Origin: Halobacillus litoralis
GTDB lineage: Bacteria > Bacillota > Bacilli > Bacillales > Halobacillaceae
Length of the DNA stretch: 64,000 bases
NCBI RefSeq assembly: GCF_020171725.1
Contig: NZ_JAIVAJ010000006.1
Location: 186,001 to 250,000 of the forward strand
Direction: 5' to 3'
Part shown: positions 27,231 to 35,332 of the stretch, one piece after another
How positions within the stretch are numbered: position 1 is the stretch's first letter
How the letters are laid out: the number at the start of each line of letters is the position of its first letter
Notes under the pieces: model-generated
Seen by the model: the letters and a program-made list of their open reading frames with translations, nothing else
The model's database searches: none
Told to the model about the DNA's origin: nothing
Program-made: the position numbers and the translations under genes

Positions 27231-27578
27231 TTGCGACAAACCCTTTTTGTTTTTCTTATTTTAAGCTTGGTGGGATGCAGTGCAGCCGTATCCGAGCAGC
27301 AGCTGATCAGCCCTTTTCTGACGAGCACGGACAAGCAGTGGAATATCGTTGTATTTTATGAGGATGAACCGGCAGACAATCAGGCCTTTCAGCCGCTTCA
27401 AGTTCTATTGGCTCGAAAAGGAATCCAGGCGGACGTGAAGCATGAAAAGCTGAACGATTCGTACAAAGAGCAGCTACAAGTGAAGGACGGAACGATTTTG
27501 ATTTTCGATCATAAGGGCATTCGTTACCGGGCAGAGGATGTCCGGGTTCTGCAGGGAGCGGTGATGCAGGAGTGGTAA
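27231..27578 (+). CDS. Small lipoprotein, unknown
   Basis: 115 residues from the TTG at 27231, spaced correctly from GAAGGTGAG; the GTG at 27222 would lie inside the ribosome binding site. The lipobox LVGC gives a lipidated Cys16. The mature part alternates strands and helices (NIVVFYED, FQPLQVLLARKG, GTILIFDHKGIRYR) in a way that suggests a small thioredoxin-like or ferredoxin-like fold, but no CxxC is present. Family not recognised. It is a single-gene unit with a terminator on each side. Confidence 0.65.
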   Translation: MRQTLFVFLILSLVGCSAAVSEQQLISPFLTSTDKQWNIVVFYEDEPADNQAFQPLQVLLARKGIQADVKHEKLNDSYKEQLQVKDGTILIFDHKGIRYRAEDVRVLQGAVMQEW

Positions 27579-27583
27579 GGGAG

Positions 27584-27620
27584 AAAAGGGTTGAGAGGTG
27601 TGTTCTCTCAACCCTTTTCT
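27584..27620 (+). terminator. Intrinsic terminator after the small lipoprotein
   Basis: AAAAGGGTTGAGAG / CTCTCAACCCTTTT stem with a 7-base loop. The hairpin core recurs near 41630. Confidence 0.85.
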
Positions 27621-27732
27621 TGCGTTTTCTAGAGTGAAAATGTTGTGAGAGTCATCCTCACGACACTTTCAAAGGAGACCGGCTTTCAAAGTTGCAGAGA
27701 GACGCGTTCTCTAGACCGTAACTCCCCAATAA

Positions 27733-27761
27733 AAAAAGCCTCGCTGTGAGCGAGGCTTTTT
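27733..27761. terminator. Orphan bidirectional terminator
   Basis: AAAGCCTCGCT-GTG-AGCGAGGCTTTTT perfect hairpin with A and T runs on both sides. It lies 150 bp beyond the nearest stop codon, with no gene between. Confidence 0.8.
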
Positions 27762-27854
27762 ACGATTCTTGAAAAGGTCTTCATATTCATTCTGTGGCTA
27801 TTATAAAAAGTAACTTTGTAAATCAGGTATTTATTCTAGACGCTTGCTATTGGT

Positions 27855-28091
27855 AAGGTTCTGGAACCACTGTTATCGCAAAGTGGGGTGGAAAATGGCG
27901 AGACTCCTGTGGGAACAGCAGGTCAGGTGAGACCCCGGAATGACCGAAAGGGAATGAGGACACAAGGAACAAGGATGTTCGAACTAAAACCGCCACGTCC
28001 TGTGGCAACGTCGAACGACCCAACGTCCTGTTGGGCCACGGAAAGCGAGTTATTTTCCACCCCACGACTCACTTATTTCATCCAGAACCTT
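27855..28091 (-). repeat. Long palindromic intergenic element, 237 bp
   Basis: Outer inverted ends AAGGTTCTG...CAGAACCTT, inner ends GTGGGGTGGAAAAT...ATTTTCCACCCCAC. Between them lie the family core (AGACTCCTGTGGGA, GGTGAGACCCC) and a nested module with CCGCCACGTC, CGTCGAACGACC and CAACGTCCTGTTGGGCC hairpins. It is the reverse-orientation counterpart of the 41.1-kb element. The short reading frames across it are not credible genes. Confidence 0.85.
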
Positions 28092-28100
28092 TTTCCAATA

Positions 28101-28802
28101 TTAGCAGGTTTCATCTGTGCAGGCTTCGCCTTGATTTGTCGAGAATGTCTCGAATTGAGGAGCTGCCTTTTCTTCTTCAAAAGCCTTTTGCAGTGCTTGC
28201 GTGAAGGTTTCCTTCGGTTGCGCACCAGATACGGCATATTTGCGGTTAATGACGAAGAACGGAACGCCTTGAACGCCGAGTTCGCGGCCTTCATTTTCTT
28301 CTGCGCGTACTTGTTCCGTGAACGCATCCCCGTTCAACACTTCACGCACTTCCTCTTCATCAAGACCGGATTCTTTCGCTAAACGGATCAGCGTGTCATG
28401 GTCACCGACGTCATTTCCATCTGTAAAGACAGCTTGGAAGAATCGTTGTGCCGTTTTCAGTCCGTTGCCTTTTGATTCTGCGAATTTTGCAACACGGTGA
28501 GCGTCAAATGTGTTGGTCGGAACCATTTGGTCGAAGCGGAAATCGAGCCCTTCCAACTCAGCCTGCTGAGTCATGCTTGCTGTCATTCCTTTAGCTTCTT
28601 CCATCGAACGACCGTATTTAGCCGCTAATTTTTCGTGGATGTTCTGACCGGTACCTTGTTCAGCGTTAGGATCGAGCTCAAAGCTCTTGAACACCATGTC
28701 CACTTGATCTTTCTCCGGGATGGCTTCAAGCGCATCCTCCAGACGTGCTTTTCCTATATAACAGAACGGGCAGACAAAATCTGACCATACTTCAATTTTC
28801 AT
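28101..28802 (-). CDS. DsbA-family (FrnE-like) thiol oxidoreductase
   Basis: 233 residues from the ATG at 28802; a GTG nine bases earlier abuts the AGAGGGG and is less likely. Thioredoxin fold with an inserted helical domain: EVWSDFVCPFCYIG carries the active-site Cys11-Pro-Phe-Cys14, and GVQGVPFFVINRKYAVSGAQ holds the cis-Pro loop. There is no signal peptide, so it acts in the cytosol, like FrnE-type proteins linked to redox stress. A second Cys pair lies at the very C-terminus (ACTDETC), as in FrnE-type proteins with an extra CX4C motif. The nearby palindromic element starts 10 bp past its stop. Confidence 0.85.
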   Translation of the reverse strand: MKIEVWSDFVCPFCYIGKARLEDALEAIPEKDQVDMVFKSFELDPNAEQGTGQNIHEKLAAKYGRSMEEAKGMTASMTQQAELEGLDFRFDQMVPTNTFDAHRVAKFAESKGNGLKTAQRFFQAVFTDGNDVGDHDTLIRLAKESGLDEEEVREVLNGDAFTEQVRAEENEGRELGVQGVPFFVINRKYAVSGAQPKETFTQALQKAFEEEKAAPQFETFSTNQGEACTDETC

Positions 28803-28872
28803 TGTATTCACCCCTCTTATGGTTTCAGTTTCTATTGTACGCCTGTCCCCGGGTGAATGCTAAGATTCTGTT

Positions 28873-29679
28873 TTATAAGAATGGGGCGACATCCTGCAGC
28901 TGCAAAATAAAATCTACAATAAAGTAGCGGACAATTAGATAGGAAATCAGGAGAGAAGCGGCGGTCGTACCGATGCTCCAGTACACGATGTTAAGTGGCC
29001 TCGAACTCCGCATCCCTCTGTGGTAAATCAATAGTGCCGGCATAATCGCAATCAGGAAAAATAAGGAGACACCTGTCGTGAATAGTGTCAATCCTCCTGC
29101 CCCGGCGAGTCCGAAACCGAGGGCGATGATGTTCACGATCGTAAACGGCAGCATCACACTTCCGTACTGGGCAACCAACAGACGAACCGATAATCCTTCC
29201 CCCATGAATTTCGCAGCTACGTATAAACAGAAAAGGGTGGAGAGGACGAATAAGGCGATGAAGAAAAGAATCGTCGCGGTTAAGTTGAGAAAAGGGAGAG
29301 ACTGCTGATAGCCGGTTTCTGAGAATAGATTTGCCAGTCCACCCATCATGATCGTATAAAGCTTGTTCGCCAGGAAATAAAAGCTTAAGGCAAAAGCGAC
29401 CATGTAAAACACGATGACAAGAAGCCCGTACTTGAACAACTCCTCATCCGCCGCAAAGCCTTTCCCAGGCTCTTTCAAGTGGTCTTTCATATAGTCGGAG
29501 AAAGAGAAGCGGTCTTTCAGGTGACGGTCTGATCTGAAATCTGTTCTTGCTTCATGTGTTTCAATGATCTGATAAGCGGGCTCTGGTTCGTTGACGGTTA
29601 ACGAATCGTAGAAAGGTGTACCACAAACAGTACAGTAGTTGCCGGCTTCCTGTTCATATTGACAGTGAACACACATCAT
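28873..29679 (-). CDS. Zinc-ribbon multi-pass membrane protein
   Basis: 268 residues. The N-terminus has two Cys pairs (CVHC at 3-6, CTVC at 16-19) forming a zinc ribbon. About 65 polar residues follow, then five membrane segments (about 90-110, 130-158, 168-196, 200-225, 235-262). GAAGGAAG precedes the ATG pair. The layout resembles Yip1-type or DUF-class zinc-ribbon membrane proteins of Bacillaceae; function unknown. Transcribed alone, with the divergent endopeptidase gene upstream. Confidence 0.75.
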   Translation of the reverse strand: MMCVHCQYEQEAGNYCTVCGTPFYDSLTVNEPEPAYQIIETHEARTDFRSDRHLKDRFSFSDYMKDHLKEPGKGFAADEELFKYGLLVIVFYMVAFALSFYFLANKLYTIMMGGLANLFSETGYQQSLPFLNLTATILFFIALFVLSTLFCLYVAAKFMGEGLSVRLLVAQYGSVMLPFTIVNIIALGFGLAGAGGLTLFTTGVSLFFLIAIMPALLIYHRGMRSSRPLNIVYWSIGTTAASLLISYLIVRYFIVDFILQLQDVAPFL

Positions 29680-29796
29680 ATGGAATCTTCCTTTCTAAAA
29701 AAATCCAAGCCTTTTGTATCAGTGTATAAATTCATAGGGCGAAACATGCTACTTTTTCAAGACCTGCCACGATAGTAAAGGTGAGGAGGGGATGGA

Positions 29797-30438
29797 ATGA
29801 TTAAACTGGAAACGTTGAAACAGAGGAGTCGCAAGCGGATGGGGCAAGTGGAGACCATCGTTTTGAAAAAAGCATTGCATGTGATTGAGCTATCGTATGA
29901 GGAAGGGGTATTCGTGCAGATTTCTTCAGGATATCGATCTTGGGAAGAGCAGGCAGGACTTTACGGACAGGGGAGGCCGGATTATGTATGGAACGGTAAG
30001 GCTTATGGCAGTGGAGGACCTATTGTCACGTATGCCAGACCCGGTGAAAGTGTGCACAATGAAGGACGAGCAGTCGATTTCTTTCTTGTGACGCGTGACG
30101 GCACAAAAGCTCTGTGGGAGGTCGATGAAAACTGGAGGCGTGTTGCTGAAATCGCGAAGTCACTTGGTTTCAGGTGGGGAGGTGATTGGACATCTTTTCG
30201 CGACTATCCTCACCTGGAATGGCCGGAATCAAGAAAAGCCACTTTAAAAAGAGGGGACACAGGAGCAGGCGTTTCTGAAATTCAAAGGCGCCTCGATGCA
30301 CTTGGTTACTGTCTGCAAATCGACGGCCGATTCGGTCCTCAAACGGAAGGCGTAGTGAAGCAGTTTCAAGAGGACCATGCCGTGGATGTAGATGGTATTG
30401 TCGGTCCTGTCACCAAGGAGCTGCTGGGATTGAACTAG
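29797..30438 (+). CDS. L-Ala-D-Glu/D,D-peptidase (M15, CwlK-like) with peptidoglycan-binding domain
   Basis: 213 residues. The M15C peptidase domain (about 1-145) has SSGYRSWEEQ, SVHNEGRAVDF (zinc His and Asp), WEVDENW and a final HLEW (catalytic/zinc His). A peptidoglycan-binding domain (about 150-213, RRLDALGYCLQIDGRFGPQT) follows. This order matches CwlK-like and phage endolysin-type L-alanyl-D-glutamate peptidases. No signal peptide or lipobox is visible: the N-terminus is basic and helical, so it may be released by lysis or, like phage endolysins, need a holin; none is nearby. GGAGGGG precedes the ATG. Confidence 0.85.
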   Translation: MIKLETLKQRSRKRMGQVETIVLKKALHVIELSYEEGVFVQISSGYRSWEEQAGLYGQGRPDYVWNGKAYGSGGPIVTYARPGESVHNEGRAVDFFLVTRDGTKALWEVDENWRRVAEIAKSLGFRWGGDWTSFRDYPHLEWPESRKATLKRGDTGAGVSEIQRRLDALGYCLQIDGRFGPQTEGVVKQFQEDHAVDVDGIVGPVTKELLGLN

Positions 30439-30472
30439 AAATCATAATATCAGCTGATCATGTTCATCAAGA

Positions 30473-30503
30473 AGAGCATCTGCCTCTGGCAGGTGCTTTT
30501 GCG
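30473..30503 (+). terminator. Intrinsic terminator after the endopeptidase
   Basis: GCATCTGCC-TCT-GGCAGGTGC stem (one G-U pair) followed by T4. Confidence 0.7.
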
Positions 30504-30580
30504 TTATAGTATCCTCATAGTGTGTTCTTTGGTAAACTGGTAAAGTTATCAATGCTAGAGTGAAAGAGGGGATGCCGTTT

Positions 30581-31474
30581 ATGGGGATCTTTGTACAAGT
30601 TGTGCTTCCCGTCATATTAGTCTTTGCGGCGGGTTTTGTTTTACAGAAGTTCCTTCGCCTTGAAATCAAATCGATATCGACCGTCGCACTTTATATCATG
30701 CTTCCTTGTTTAGTGTTTGAAACATTCTATCACGCTGAATTCGATCAGGATTATTTGATGATGATCGTCTTTTCGGCTCTTTTGTTATTTGCCATTATAT
30801 TTATTAATAAAGTTGCAGCTAAACTGTTGCGTTATGATACAGCGACGGAAAGCGGAACGATTCTATCGACGGCCTTTATGAATGCGGGAAACTATGGTTC
30901 TCCGATTGTGTTATTTGCCTTCGGGGAAGAGGGATTTGTTTATGCCGTTTCGTTTATGGTCTTGCAGCAAATCGTCATGAATTTCTTTGGCGTGTATTAT
31001 GCGGCGAAAGGCACGACTGGCATCAGTATGGCCATTAAGACCGTGCTGAAAATGCCGCCGACGCACGCGGTCTGGATTGCGCTTGCCTTCAAATATGCCG
31101 GTATATCCATTCCTGGTAATTTCATGTCCAGTATTACGTTAGTAGGCGATGCGACGATCCCGACCATTATGATTCTTCTCGGGATGCAGCTCGCTAACAT
31201 CACAGTCAAAAACCTCGCATGGAGAAAAATCTCATTTGCGGCAAGCGTTCGACTGCTCGTCTCGCCGCTTATCGCCTGGGGGCTGACGATCATCCTGCCG
31301 ATGAGTGACTTAATGGCGAGCGTCTTAATTGTCGCGACGGCTATGCCTTCTGCAGCGACAACGACGATGTATGCCGTCCAGTTCGACGCGAAACCGGAGC
31401 TTGTCTCCAGTATTACGCTGGTGACAACCCTATTGAGTGTCATCACCATTCCGATTGTACTCTCAATCGTTTAA
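30581..31474 (+). CDS. AEC family transporter (auxin efflux carrier type)
   Basis: 297 residues from the ATG at 30581, nine bases from AGAGGGG; an ATG at 30572 abuts that site. About ten membrane segments in two five-helix halves, with the family pattern STAFMNAGNYGSP in the first half and ATAMPSAATTTMYAVQF in the second. Bacterial AEC proteins carry malate, malonate or other organic acids; substrate not predictable. It stands alone between two terminators. Confidence 0.87.
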   Translation: MGIFVQVVLPVILVFAAGFVLQKFLRLEIKSISTVALYIMLPCLVFETFYHAEFDQDYLMMIVFSALLLFAIIFINKVAAKLLRYDTATESGTILSTAFMNAGNYGSPIVLFAFGEEGFVYAVSFMVLQQIVMNFFGVYYAAKGTTGISMAIKTVLKMPPTHAVWIALAFKYAGISIPGNFMSSITLVGDATIPTIMILLGMQLANITVKNLAWRKISFAASVRLLVSPLIAWGLTIILPMSDLMASVLIVATAMPSAATTTMYAVQFDAKPELVSSITLVTTLLSVITIPIVLSIV

Positions 31475-31529
31475 GTCGTCTTCACAAGATTGGAAGCCGG
31501 TTTGTGAGAGTGAAGTTTTCATTACCAAT

Positions 31530-31570
31530 AAAAAATGTCCCGGGAAATCCTCTCCCGGGACATTTTTTTA
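31530..31570. terminator. Strong bidirectional terminator
   Basis: AAAATGTCCCGGGA / TCCCGGGACATTTT stem flanked by A and T runs. It serves the AEC gene and the convergent small membrane gene, whose stop codon it overlaps. Confidence 0.92.
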
Positions 31571-31723
31571 TTTTTTACGGCGTTCCTTAAAGAACATATA
31601 GACATTCCCGCATACGAACACGATACAAATGACACCGGCAATCGGAGACATGGCAACCGTATCCGTAAGAGAACCTATAAGAAAGTACGCCAAAAAGAAA
31701 AAGGCAAACAATAAATAAAACAA
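31568..31723 (-). CDS. Small membrane protein (51 aa)
   Basis: 51 residues from a TTG at 31723, with AGGAAG six bases upstream. Two hydrophobic segments (about 2-17 and 28-45) are joined by a short loop (SLTDTVAMSP), and the tail FKERRKK is strongly basic, fixing the C-terminus in the cytosol. Similar two-helix miniproteins are common and poorly named in Bacillaceae. It may share a transcript with the 95-residue gene 38 bases upstream. Confidence 0.6.
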   Translation of the reverse strand: MFYLLFAFFFLAYFLIGSLTDTVAMSPIAGVICIVFVCGNVYMFFKERRKK

Positions 31724-31761
31724 AACGATTCTTCCTTTCGTGCCAGACTGCTTCTACTATA

Positions 31762-32049
31762 TCATGATTCAGCTGGATACATGAAAAAACGATACACGGT
31801 AAATTCGTTTCCTTCCATGATTTCGTACGATTCGATGTTGATCGATGGATAAAAAGAACCGTCGGTTTGCTCGAATGAGAGGGTGAGGACGTAATCCCGA
31901 TTCTCCATAAGAGGGATAGGGACAGGGTTCACAATCTCGACCATCCACTCGTAAGCGAGACGTTCTACAAAGGCATGGGTGAAGCCGGTAGGGGAGTCAT
32001 CCAGCCATATTTTTTTAACTGGAGTAAGAGAACGAGAAGGTTGTTGCAC
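31762..32049 (-). CDS. Hypothetical protein (95 aa)
   Basis: 95 residues starting at a GTG, with GGAGG eight bases upstream. Beta-rich and acidic (IWLDDSPTGFTHAF, DYVLTLSFEQTDG, SINIESYEIMEG), with no signal peptide or membrane segment. Family not recognised. It lies just downstream of the minus-strand sigma-like gene, in the same orientation (53-base gap), so the two may be co-transcribed. Confidence 0.65.
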   Translation of the reverse strand: MQQPSRSLTPVKKIWLDDSPTGFTHAFVERLAYEWMVEIVNPVPIPLMENRDYVLTLSFEQTDGSFYPSINIESYEIMEGNEFTVYRFFMYPAES

Positions 32050-32102
32050 ATGAATTCCTCCGTTCGTGTAATACAGAATAAAGTTCCCTTTTTGATAGTG
32101 AA

Positions 32103-32558
32103 TTAAACGGCATGAGCAAACAGTTTTTGCTTGATCCGCCGGCGGGCGCGTTGAATGGTGGATAAACTCAAGTCCTTCTTGTCTGCGATGATTTGAGAGG
32201 GATAACCTTTGTACGATAAGTGAAGAATTTCCTGCTCTATAGGAGTAAGTTGATGGTGGGTAAGGAGATCTAAAAGAAGAAGAGGCTCTTCAAGAGGGTC
32301 TTCCTGATGCGGTTCACTTAAGAGTTGTACGGCCTGCTTTTTACGTTGCTCGTTTCTTACGTGTGATTTCAGGTAGAAGTTAAATTGCTGTACGAAATAG
32401 GTAGTGAATTTGCTGCGGCTTGGATCATGCCGCTGACGGCAGAGGTCGAAAATGAAATAGCCTTCTTGTATGTAGTCCTCATCTGATTCAGACAGGTGAA
32501 AATTTTTAAGAGAATGAAAGATGAGTGGCCTGCATTCCTCGAACGATATGTCTTCCAT
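32103..32558 (-). CDS. Sigma-70-like factor, minus strand of a divergent pair
   Basis: 151 residues from the ATG at 32558, behind AAGGAG; the 17 codons before it include the ribosome binding site. Region-2-like helices (YIQEGYFIFDLCRQRHD, then SKFTTYFVQQFNFYLKSHV) are followed by a Glu/Pro-rich linker. A region-4 helix-turn-helix comes last (LTPIEQEILHLSYKGY, then LSLSTIQRARRRIKQKL). It resembles the short sigma-like proteins of Bacillaceae rather than full SigA. No anti-sigma gene is adjacent. It is divergent from a second protein of the same kind across 216 bp. Confidence 0.75.
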   Translation of the reverse strand: MEDISFEECRPLIFHSLKNFHLSESDEDYIQEGYFIFDLCRQRHDPSRSKFTTYFVQQFNFYLKSHVRNEQRKKQAVQLLSEPHQEDPLEEPLLLLDLLTHHQLTPIEQEILHLSYKGYPSQIIADKKDLSLSTIQRARRRIKQKLFAHAV

Positions 32559-32774
32559 GAATCCGCTCCTTCCTAATTGAAAAAGGCGCTTCCGCCCTAT
32601 ATCTTCCATTATCTCTCAATTCATTCAAAAAAGGAAGTTTTCCTAGGCGAAAATTCAATTTTTGAATACTTTTTTCATCAAAAATGGATTTTTTCGTAAA
32701 AAGGTGACACCCAAATGGTCGTTTTTAACGATTATAAGAGTGAAGGGATAAAAATTAGGAAGGTGGTTCATTCC

Positions 32775-33269
32775 ATGAATCAGGAAACGTTCGAAGACAT
32801 TCTATCAACCAACATCGAGAGAATTCATTATCACATTCACAAATTGAATATCTATGATGCTACTGGTGAGTTCTTTGCAGAAGGGCAGGTTGCCTTGTGG
32901 CAGGCCTACCTTACATACGACCAAGAGAAAAGCTCCTTCTCGACTTATGCCAATTGGAAAATCAGAAACGCTTTAGTCGATTATTTAAGAAAACAAGGAA
33001 GGAGTCAGGAGAAAGAGGAACTCTACCTGCGTAAGGTCGTGGTTGAGGAGACGTACGTCATGGAGGATTCCTTAGTGGACGATGACTTGTGGATCCAAGT
33101 CAAAAGTCTGTTGTCCGACAATCAATGGAAGTGGGTTCAATATTTTATCATCCGGGACTATTCCATCGAACAGATCGCAGCGCTTGAAGAGGTCTCCAAG
33201 GATGCTGTGAAGAACTGGGGCCGACATGCCAGGAACAAATTAAAAGCGAACCTTACCCTCGAACTGTAA
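32775..33269 (+). CDS. Sigma-70-like factor, plus strand of a divergent pair
   Basis: 164 residues from the ATG at 32775, behind GGAAGGTGG. Region 2 is clear (FAEGQVALWQAYLTYDQEKSSFSTYANWKIRNALVD contains the core-binding and -10 helices, 45-85). Region 4 is a helix-turn-helix at about 120-160 (WVQYFIIRDYSIEQIAALE, then KDAVKNWGRHARNKLK). It is shorter than housekeeping sigma and lacks regions 1 and 3. The promoters it would read are unknown. Similar in plan to, but clearly not a recent duplicate of, the minus-strand neighbour. Confidence 0.78.
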   Translation: MNQETFEDILSTNIERIHYHIHKLNIYDATGEFFAEGQVALWQAYLTYDQEKSSFSTYANWKIRNALVDYLRKQGRSQEKEELYLRKVVVEETYVMEDSLVDDDLWIQVKSLLSDNQWKWVQYFIIRDYSIEQIAALEEVSKDAVKNWGRHARNKLKANLTLEL

Positions 33270-33291
33270 TGACCCTCACCTATTTTTCCAC

Positions 33292-33325
33292 AAAAAAAAA
33301 GCGCATGGGTAGTCAATCCATGCGC
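33292..33325 (-). terminator. Intrinsic terminator (minus strand)
   Basis: TTGCGCATGG / CCATGCGC stem with T9 on the minus strand, after the 128-residue gene. Confidence 0.88.
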
Positions 33326-33335
33326 AAGTCACACC

Positions 33336-33722
33336 TTACTTTTCTACGGTTATGTTCACTTTACTCAAGCCTAACGCTCTTGCAGCCTGAATCATCTTTT
33401 CAGCTTCTGCTGTAGCATTTTCAATGGAGACCTCTTTCCTTGAAATGCTGAGCGTTGTGCCGGAAGTTTCCGGTGATTGTTCTATGTTGTTTTCTAATGA
33501 AGCCGGCATTTGGATAGGGGCTGGATTTGGAGTCGTCTGCTCCATCGCATCGAACTTATGGGAGCGGTTTACACGTCCTCTGATTTTACGGCCGTGATAA
33601 ACAACGCTTGCATAAGGGCAACCTGTTTCTGCGGATATTTCTCTATAGTTCTTATCCGTTTCCCCTATCAGTCGTTTTACTTCTTCAAGATCGTAGTCAT
33701 ACTGCTTGCTTTTTTTAGCCAT
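33336..33722 (-). CDS. Putative small DNA-binding protein (128 aa)
   Basis: 128 residues; GAAGGGGA precedes the ATG. The basic N-terminal half holds a probable helix-turn-helix (LEEVKRLIGETDKNYREISAE, then CPYASVVYHGRKIRGRV, about 12-55), a layout seen in phage-type and regulatory HTH proteins. A Pro/Thr/Ser linker leads to a C-terminal amphipathic region (ISRKEVSIENATAEAEKMIQ). No enzyme motif. Convergent with the sigma-like gene and divergent from vanZ. Confidence 0.6.
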   Translation of the reverse strand: MAKKSKQYDYDLEEVKRLIGETDKNYREISAETGCPYASVVYHGRKIRGRVNRSHKFDAMEQTTPNPAPIQMPASLENNIEQSPETSGTTLSISRKEVSIENATAEAEKMIQAARALGLSKVNITVEK

Positions 33723-33887
33723 GTCTATATCCCCTTCTTTCTATTATCTACTAACATTGTATACAAAAAGAAAGAAGTTTAATAGTATTTCATAAACATT
33801 TTTTTTATTGCATTATTGTTTATTTGTGTGTGTAATGTAAAATAATAGTATACTAAAATCATTGATATAGCAGGAAGTGTAAAGGAA

Positions 33888-34376
33888 ATGCGTAATAAAT
33901 GGCTATATTTTATCGGTCCAATTTTAATTATGGGAATTATTTTTTTGTTCTCCTCCCAGCCCTATCATGAGCAGGACCTTCGTCCGTCTTTGAATGAGTA
34001 CATTCCACTCGATTTTGCGAAGGAGTATTTGGAAGGGATTGAATTTCCGTATCGTGGTGGAGTAATCAGCGTAGAGACACACGGGGCAGCGGGATTCATC
34101 GAATTTTTCATCCGTAAAGGAGCTCATTTCGTCATCTATTTTGCGTTGATGCTCGTTACTTACTTATCGATTGCTAAAGTGTGGGGCTGGTCGTTCTGGA
34201 AGAGGTGGGGCCTGTCATTCGAATTGACGGTGGCTTATGCGGGCTTTGATGAGTATCATCAGTCACTGACGCCGAACAGGACGCCTTACATAGGAGATGT
34301 CTTTCTGGATGCTGCAGGTGCCCCTTGTGCGGGTCTGATCATTTGGGGCGTCCATCAGAGGAGGAACCATCAATAA
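33888..34376 (+). CDS. VanZ family membrane protein
   Basis: 162 residues with four membrane segments. The VanZ signature is intact: SSQP after the first helix, FIRKGAHFVIYFALM in the third segment region, and FDEYHQSLTPNRTPYIGDVFLDAAG toward the end. VanZ proteins are linked to glycopeptide tolerance and envelope stress, but their activity is undefined. The ribosome binding site is AGGAAGTG, about ten bases before the ATG. Monocistronic, with a terminator shared with the convergent thr operon. Confidence 0.88.
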   Translation: MRNKWLYFIGPILIMGIIFLFSSQPYHEQDLRPSLNEYIPLDFAKEYLEGIEFPYRGGVISVETHGAAGFIEFFIRKGAHFVIYFALMLVTYLSIAKVWGWSFWKRWGLSFELTVAYAGFDEYHQSLTPNRTPYIGDVFLDAAGAPCAGLIIWGVHQRRNHQ

Positions 34377-34386
34377 CTCCAAGCAA

Positions 34387-34422
34387 ACAAGCACGCCCTC
34401 ATATGTGGGGCGTGCTTGTTTT
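34387..34422. terminator. Bidirectional terminator between vanZ and thrB
   Basis: AACAAGCACGCCC / GGGGCGTGCTTGTT stem with T-rich flanks on both strands. Confidence 0.88.
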
Positions 34423-35332
34423 AGTTCGAAACCATAGAAGGTTCTGTATAGACGCCTCGCAGGTCCGCTTGGAGGACGAACAAGGTGTAGTCGGACAGTT
34501 GTTCTTTGACTGAATCGAGAACGGAGTCCTGGACACCGTCGAACAGGGCGACCATTGTAGGACCGGCGCCGCTTAAATAGAGGCCGAGCGCTCCTGCATC
34601 TTCGACCGTCTCGTGAACTTCGTCGAACCCGGGGATGAGCTGCTTCCGGTATGGCTGGTGCCATTGGTCGCGCATCATCATTTTACCGGCCAATGCCCAG
34701 TTCTGCTCTGCAAGGGCCGCGACCAGGACGTTAGCTTTTCCGCTTGCATGGACCGCGTCTTTATAAGGCAGTTCACTCGGTAGGAGCTGGCGTGCTTTCT
34801 CCGTTTCGAGATGATAATCCGGGACAACCGCAAGCCAAGTGAGCGACTCCAGTCCACTTGATAACCGCACATAATCCAATTCTTCTCCGTCATACGTGGA
34901 GATCATAATCCCACCATAAATCGCAGGGGCGACATTATCCGGATGACCTTCGATGTCGCAGGCAATCTTCAATTTTTCAAAAGAAGAAAGGTGTAAATCG
35001 AGTAGGTGGTTGGCAAGCTCGATGCCTCCGACGACGGCCGTGGATGAACTGCCAAGGCCGCGTGCGATCGGGACGTCGTTGTGCAGCGTGACCTTGCCAG
35101 CCGGCAAAGTATGGTGACCTTGGGACTGCGCCGTGTAGAGCGCCGATTTGTAAATCAGGTTCTCTTTTCCAGAAGGAATATACGCTTGGTCACGTTCTGG
35201 AACGATGAAGTGCCACTCGTCTGATGGTTCACAGTCGAGGGTGACGTATTTGTTTAAGGCGATTCCAATCGAGTCGAATCCCGGCCCTAAGTTCGCTGAG
35301 GTGGCCGGGATGTGGATACGGAACGGCTTCAT
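34421..35332 (-). CDS. thrB: Homoserine kinase
   Basis: 303 residues, GHMP kinase superfamily. [13 protein letters not shown] at the N-terminus and the ATP loop [15 protein letters not shown] (about 88-102) are diagnostic, and [15 protein letters not shown] is the third GHMP motif. Phosphorylates L-homoserine for threonine synthesis. The start overlaps the stop of thrC by four bases (ATGA), and it is the last gene of the hom-thrC-thrB operon, before a strong terminator. Confidence 0.96.
   Translation of the reverse strand: MKPFRIHIPATSANLGPGFDSIGIALNKYVTLDCEPSDEWHFIVPERDQAYIPSGKENLIYKSALYTAQSQGHHTLPAGKVTLHNDVPIARGLGSSSTAVVGGIELANHLLDLHLSSFEKLKIACDIEGHPDNVAPAIYGGIMISTYDGEELDYVRLSSGLESLTWLAVVPDYHLETEKARQLLPSELPYKDAVHASGKANVLVAALAEQNWALAGKMMMRDQWHQPYRKQLIPGFDEVHETVEDAGALGLYLSGAGPTMVALFDGVQDSVLDSVKEQLSDYTLFVLQADLRGVYTEPSMVSN

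Noticed and set aside
27888..28382. 164-codon plus-strand frame across the palindromic element and FrnE-like gene
   Set aside because: It runs through the foldback element and antisense to a clear DsbA-family gene.
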